From assembly GCA_035303945.1 (NCBI GenBank), contig DATGQZ010000007.1, forward strand, positions 124,001 to 188,000: a stretch of 64,000 nt of DNA, given 5' to 3'. This document shows positions 60,980 to 64,000 of the stretch, piece after piece. The number at the start of each line of letters is the position of its first letter. Within the stretch, counting starts at the first letter, position 1. The notes below the pieces were generated by a model. That model did no database searches and was not told where the DNA came from. It saw only the letters and a program-made list of their open reading frames with translations. This stretch comes from DATGMS01 sp035303945 (GTDB lineage: Bacteria > Bacteroidota > Bacteroidia > Cytophagales > Cyclobacteriaceae). Position numbers and translations under genes: made by a program.

Positions 60980-61333
60980 ATGGCAAAAAAGAAAAATAAC
61001 GATTGGAAGAAAAGGGACGGTATCGTCTATTCCACCAGTGCGGATTTTGATTACCATAACTCCGAAGAAGAGCAGCTTACCCTCCCCCCCCAGCAACAGC
61101 ATCTTAGGGTTCAGCTGGATAAAAAATCCCGCGGAGGCAAACAGGTTACGCTGGTCACAGGATTTGTTGGATCAGAAGATGATCTAAAGGAATTGGGTAA
61201 ACTTGTGAAAAACAAATGTGGTGTGGGAGGAAGTGCTAAAGATGGTGAGATTCTGATTCAAGGAGACCTGCGGGACAAGGTCTTGGATATCCTACAACAA
61301 CAAGGTTACAAAGCAAAAAAATCTGGAGGGTAA
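60980..61333 (+). CDS. SUI1/eIF1-family translation initiation factor-like protein (YciH type)
   Basis: 117 residues. The SUI1 fold is recognised from RVQLDKKSRGGKQVTLVTGF and the C-terminal LKNKCGVGGSAKDGEILIQGD. Bacterial members resemble eIF1 and influence start-codon choice; their physiological need is unclear. The gene has a run of eight C at 61084-61091, in frame. Its last codons and stop form part of the terminator that follows. Confidence 0.9.
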   Translation: MAKKKNNDWKKRDGIVYSTSADFDYHNSEEEQLTLPPQQQHLRVQLDKKSRGGKQVTLVTGFVGSEDDLKELGKLVKNKCGVGGSAKDGEILIQGDLRDKVLDILQQQGYKAKKSGG

Positions 61334-61350
61334 ACCCTCCAGATTTTTTT
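61315..61350 (+). terminator. Intrinsic terminator with the stop codon in its loop
   Basis: ATCTGGAGGG (61321-61330) pairs perfectly with CCCTCCAGAT (61335-61344), extended by A6/T6. The 4-base loop TAAA contains the stop codon of the SUI1-like gene. Bounds the housekeeping cluster from the histidine operon. Confidence 0.92.
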
Positions 61351-61418
61351 AAAGTCCAAGCGTTCTGCATAGAAGATATAGCAAATTTTGCCTATTTTTC
61401 ATAAAACGAGGGCTTTTC

Positions 61419-61449
61419 TTTGCTTGTTAATATTACCTGATTAATTTTG
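61419..61449 (+). promoter_or_regulatory. Histidine operon promoter (Bacteroidota consensus)
   Basis: TTTG at 61419-61422, 19 bases, then TAATTTTG at 61442-61449: a full match to the phylum's housekeeping promoter. Transcription should begin close to 61455, only a few bases before the leader-peptide ATG at 61461 and nearly 200 bases before hisG. Confidence 0.8.
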
Positions 61450-61460
61450 TGAAAGTCGAG

Positions 61461-61550
61461 ATGAACAGTACAAATACAAATATCACCCACCAACTACTTT
61501 TTGCAGTATGCCCTACTGTAACTGTTCACCATTTCCACCATTCCTCTTAA
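61461..61550 (+). CDS. hisL: Histidine operon leader peptide (attenuator peptide)
   Basis: A 29-codon ORF, ATG to TAA, between the consensus promoter and hisG. Residues 23-27 are His-His-Phe-His-His, two codons before the end, with another His at position 10. Five His codons in 29 is the signature of an attenuation leader: when charged tRNA-His is scarce, a ribosome would stall on these codons and alter folding of the mRNA ahead of hisG. The start codon region TGAACAGT (61462-61469) can pair perfectly with ACTGTTCA (61521-61528), which overlaps the first of the clustered His codons. The peptide itself probably has no other function. Confidence 0.8.
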   Translation: MNSTNTNITHQLLFAVCPTVTVHHFHHSS

Positions 61551-61605
61551 GGAGGAATACAATTTACATATCGCCCCATGTGGCTGTAGGCAGTATTGCT
61601 GCAGC
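61540..61605 (+). promoter_or_regulatory. Candidate attenuator hairpins upstream of hisG
   Basis: Hairpin A: ATTCCTC (61540-61546) with GAGGAAT (61552-61558), the leader stop codon in its loop. Hairpin B: GCTGTAG (61583-61589) with CTGCAGC (61599-61605), one G-T pair, 9-base loop. A segment within the leader ORF (TGCCCTAC, near 61509-61516) could instead pair with GTAGGCA (61587-61593) of hairpin B with one bulge, giving mutually exclusive folds. No clear T-run follows hairpin B, so whether control is by termination or translation is open. Confidence 0.5.
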
Positions 61606-61647
61606 TCAAACCAATTTCTACATTGATTTAATATTCTTACAATATTC

Positions 61648-62508
61648 ATGGAAAATATCATTCGTATTGCCGTTCAAAAAAGTGGAAGACTAAGTGATGA
61701 CTCCTTAAGTCTAATCAAAGAATGCGGTATAAAATTTTATAACGGTACAGGCAAGCTGAAATCAAGTGCAACAAATTTCCCCATGGAATTGCTTTATCTT
61801 CGTGATGATGATATCCCTGGCTATGTCGCGGATGGAGTGGCTGACTTGGGAATTGTTGGAGAAAACGAGGTAGCTGAAAAAGCCAAGCCTGTCGACGTAT
61901 TAAAGAAGCTTGGATTTTCAAAATGCAGGCTCTCCCTAGCCATTCCACGTGGGGAGACGTATACAGGATTGCCTTATTTCGACGGGAAAAACGTAGCCAC
62001 GTCCTATCCCAAAATCCTAGGTGACTTTTTTGCAAAGCATAAAATCAACTGTGAAATACACGAAATCAGCGGCTCCGTGGAAATTGCCCCGGGTATTGGC
62101 TTAGCCGAAGGCATCTGTGATATTGTCAGCTCTGGTTCCACTTTGTTGATGAACGGATTGACGGAAGTTGAAAGAATTTTTAGTTCTGAAGCCGTATTAA
62201 TCAGTAATCCGAACCTGCCGGAAAGCAAGATGAGCGTGGTAGAAAAGCTGCTATTTAGAATTAAAGCAGTACAAGCAGGCAAAAGCAACAAGTACGTCCT
62301 CCTGAATGCCCCCAATCATGCGTTGGACAAAATTGTTTCCTTGATCCCCGGTATGCGCAGCCCTACTATTCTTCCCCTTGCCCAAGAAGGCTGGTCCTCT
62401 GTACATTCCGTACTGAGTGAAGATCAGTTTTGGGAAAATATCGAAGAACTTCGACAAGCAGGTGCGGAGGGAATCTTAGTGGTTCCTATTGAAAAGATGG
62501 TACTCTAA
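61648..62508 (+). CDS. hisG: ATP phosphoribosyltransferase, long form
   Basis: 286 residues, the length of the long HisG form that carries a C-terminal histidine-sensing domain (from about residue 210) and needs no HisZ. Catalytic half features: IAVQKSGRLSDDS, RDDDIPGYVADGVADLGIVG and the phosphoribosyl-diphosphate loop ISGSVEIAPGIGLAEGICDIVSSGSTL. It performs the first committed step of histidine synthesis and is feedback-inhibited by histidine. First structural gene of the operon, 97 bases after the leader peptide stop. Confidence 0.96.
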   Translation: MENIIRIAVQKSGRLSDDSLSLIKECGIKFYNGTGKLKSSATNFPMELLYLRDDDIPGYVADGVADLGIVGENEVAEKAKPVDVLKKLGFSKCRLSLAIPRGETYTGLPYFDGKNVATSYPKILGDFFAKHKINCEIHEISGSVEIAPGIGLAEGICDIVSSGSTLLMNGLTEVERIFSSEAVLISNPNLPESKMSVVEKLLFRIKAVQAGKSNKYVLLNAPNHALDKIVSLIPGMRSPTILPLAQEGWSSVHSVLSEDQFWENIEELRQAGAEGILVVPIEKMVL

Positions 62509-62556
62509 GCCTCATACTCTTTCTTAAATCAACGGTGATCCGCTAATATCATTCAA

Positions 62557-63846
62557 ATGAAAGTCATTGTTAATCCATCGAAGAAGGAATGGAAAAAAGA
62601 GCTGGCTCGGCCGGTTCTGAAAATAAAAGATATTGAAAAGATCGTCAAGCCGATCATGAAAAAGGTTGAACGACAGGGAGACAAAGCCCTCAAGAAATTT
62701 GCTTTGGAATATGATCACGTAGAGATCAAAACCCTTTTAGTCAGCCGCGAAGAAATCAAGGCCGCGTATGGATTGGTGGATGAAGCATTAAAAGCGGCTA
62801 TTGCTCAGGCCAAAGAAAATATTGAGAAGTTTCATCAGGCACAAACTACCCCTGATCTAGTCATGGAGACCATGCCTGGGGTGATCTGCATGAGGAGAAG
62901 CAAAGCTATTCAACGGGTGGGACTTTATGTACCTGGAGGAACCGCTCCCCTATTTTCTACCGTCCTCATGCTGGGTATACCTGCCAATATTGCTGGATGC
63001 GAGGAAATCATCCTTTGTAGTCCGCCAAACAAAGAAGGGGCTATACACCCTGCTATACTTTATACAGCCGACTTGATCGGGATCGATAAAATTGTCAAAG
63101 TCGGTGGTGCTCAGGCCATCGCCGCCATGACATATGGGACAGAGTCGGTACCACGGGTGGACAAAATCTTCGGTCCTGGCAACCAATATGTAACCGCGGC
63201 AAAGCAATTGGCTACTAAAAAAGGTGTAGCCATAGACATGCCCGCAGGCCCTTCGGAAGTGCTCGTATATGCGGATGAATCCGCTATCCCCTCATTTGTA
63301 GCTGCGGACCTGTTGTCTCAGGCCGAACATGGCGTCGACAGTCAGGTTGTTTTGGTTGCTTCATCCGAAAAAGTGGCGAAGAAGACGCTAAAAGAAGTGC
63401 AGCAACAGCTTGAGAAACTCCCTCGCAAACAAATTGCACAGAAAGCACTCGATAACAGCGTTGCAGTGGTCATGACCAATCAGGACAAAGCTATGGAACT
63501 GATCAATGATTATGCTCCTGAACATTTGATAGTTTCAGTTGAAAATGAGGAGGAAGTAGTCAACAGAATATATAATGCCGGATCGGTATTTATCGGCAAT
63601 TTTACGCCCGAATCTGCCGGTGATTATGCCTCAGGCACGAATCATACTTTGCCTACTTACGGCTTTGCCCGAAACTACAGCGGGGTGTCTTTGGATAGTT
63701 TTGTCAAAAAGATCACCTACCAGAAAATTACCGAAGAAGGCATCCAAAACCTCGGCCCCACAGTAGAAACGATGGCAGCAAGTGAAATGCTAGAAGCCCA
63801 TAAAAATGCTGTTTCGGTTCGCTTAAATTACTTAAAGGACGCGTAA
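62557..63846 (+). CDS. hisD: Histidinol dehydrogenase
   Basis: 429 residues, full length. Signature segments: GLYVPGGTAPLFSTVLM, VGGAQAIAAMTYGT, VDKIFGPGNQYVTAAKQ and MPAGPSEVLVYADE, followed by LLSQAEHG with the zinc-site Gln and His. It carries out the last two oxidations from histidinol to histidine. Follows hisG by 48 bases; its TAA overlaps the hisC start (TAATG). Confidence 0.96.
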   Translation: MKVIVNPSKKEWKKELARPVLKIKDIEKIVKPIMKKVERQGDKALKKFALEYDHVEIKTLLVSREEIKAAYGLVDEALKAAIAQAKENIEKFHQAQTTPDLVMETMPGVICMRRSKAIQRVGLYVPGGTAPLFSTVLMLGIPANIAGCEEIILCSPPNKEGAIHPAILYTADLIGIDKIVKVGGAQAIAAMTYGTESVPRVDKIFGPGNQYVTAAKQLATKKGVAIDMPAGPSEVLVYADESAIPSFVAADLLSQAEHGVDSQVVLVASSEKVAKKTLKEVQQQLEKLPRKQIAQKALDNSVAVVMTNQDKAMELINDYAPEHLIVSVENEEEVVNRIYNAGSVFIGNFTPESAGDYASGTNHTLPTYGFARNYSGVSLDSFVKKITYQKITEEGIQNLGPTVETMAASEMLEAHKNAVSVRLNYLKDA

Positions 63847-64000
63847 TGATATTCAATATCCACACCTTACTTAGACCTCATATTGCTAACCTCACCCCCT
63901 ACTCTTCAGCCCGTGATGAGTACTCTGGCAAGGAAGGCATTTTTTTGGATGCCAATGAAAATCCCATTGGCTCCATTACAGAAGCTAGCTACAACCGTTA
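63846..64000 (+). CDS. hisC: Histidinol-phosphate aminotransferase (partial, 5' end only)
   Basis: The first 51 codons are visible before the window ends. RPHIANLTPYSSARDEY followed by FLDANENPIGS is the standard N-terminus of HisC, a PLP fold-type I aminotransferase. The ATG overlaps the hisD stop, so translation is probably coupled. Confidence 0.9.
   Translation, partial: MIFNIHTLLRPHIANLTPYSSARDEYSGKEGIFLDANENPIGSITEASYNR

Noticed and set aside
61084..61091. Run of eight C inside the SUI1-like gene as a possible frameshift or phase-variation site
   Set aside because: The reading frame is intact on both sides and both halves of the SUI1 domain are recognisable; a single tract gives no evidence for variation.
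61549..61580. AAGGAGGAAT resembling a strong Shine-Dalgarno site followed by an ATG at 61578
   Set aside because: The ATG is over 20 bases away and is followed after two codons by a stop (ATG-TGG-CTG-TAG). The purine run is better explained as an arm of hairpin A.
61508..61693. A 61-codon ORF overlapping the histidine leader and the start of hisG in another frame
   Set aside because: It runs out of frame through the leader peptide and hisG start, has cysteine/proline-rich non-protein-like composition and begins inside the attenuator; the short His-rich ORF explains the region better.
1..64000. Signs of insertion sequences, prophage, integrons, CRISPR arrays or tRNA-associated islands
   Set aside because: No transposase, integrase, phage gene, regularly spaced repeat or tRNA fold was found. 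The accessory content looks like ordinary PUL clusters.

Overview
The window looks like a chromosomal segment of a Bacteroidota bacterium, most likely a marine or soil member of the Cyclobacteriaceae; the phylum is well supported, the family is inference. The support is four SusC/SusD outer-membrane pairs, a FecR anti-sigma/ECF sigma pair, Tat-type Gfo/Idh/MocA oxidoreductases, many short-signal lipoproteins, promoters of the Bacteroidota type (TTG, 19-20 bases, TAnnTTTG) and weak or absent Shine-Dalgarno sites. No tRNA, rRNA, insertion sequence, prophage or CRISPR array was seen.

Layout. (1) 1-4281, minus strand: a Gfo/Idh/MocA oxidoreductase, a hairpin, then a tightly packed set of an Nramp-like membrane protein, an NAD-binding epimerase-like protein and a DapA-like aldolase that runs off the left edge. 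(2) 4558-5592, plus: a membrane-anchored alpha/beta hydrolase. (3) 5558-19392, minus: a polysaccharide utilisation locus (PUL) with two tandem SusC-SusD pairs followed by two paralogous GH71/99-like glycosidases with CBM9-like C-termini. (4) 19760-23003, plus, divergent from that PUL: aldo/keto reductase, zinc alcohol dehydrogenase, sugar isomerase/epimerase and a RhaM-type mutarotase, a small operon for oxidising a (deoxy)sugar. A perfect 16-base inverted repeat sits just before both divergent start codons. (5) 23037-34414, minus: a second PUL (FecR, SusC with an STN signalling domain, SusD, TIM-barrel lipoprotein, two Tat-exported Gfo/Idh/MocA proteins and a PmoA/DUF6807 protein) with no recognisable glycoside hydrolase; its ECF sigma factor is transcribed divergently (34660-35349, plus). 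(6) 35382-40307, minus: fumarylacetoacetate-hydrolase-family dehydratase, 2,5-dioxovalerate-type aldehyde dehydrogenase, neutral-ceramidase-like protein and a TIM-barrel lipoprotein. The first two fit the last steps of a Weimberg-type pentonate pathway to 2-oxoglutarate. (7) 40572-45630, minus: a third SusC/SusD unit with its own terminator.

(8) From 46017 onward the content is mostly housekeeping: arginine decarboxylase, a small unknown protein with a long structured leader, a TauE/SafE transporter, an RND efflux operon (adaptor, pump, TolC-like), arginase, ArgS, glutathione peroxidase, MenA, a tandem universal stress protein, a SUI1/eIF1-like factor, and the start of the histidine operon (hisG, hisD, hisC). 

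The best unlisted signal is upstream of hisG: a consensus promoter followed within about 11 bases by a 29-residue ORF containing His-His-Phe-His-His next to its stop, then hairpins. This is a histidine leader peptide, pointing to attenuation control of this operon. The left 46 kb is an accessory carbohydrate-catabolism region in which oxidoreductases, aldolase/dehydratase-type enzymes and TIM-barrel isomerases outnumber glycosidases.
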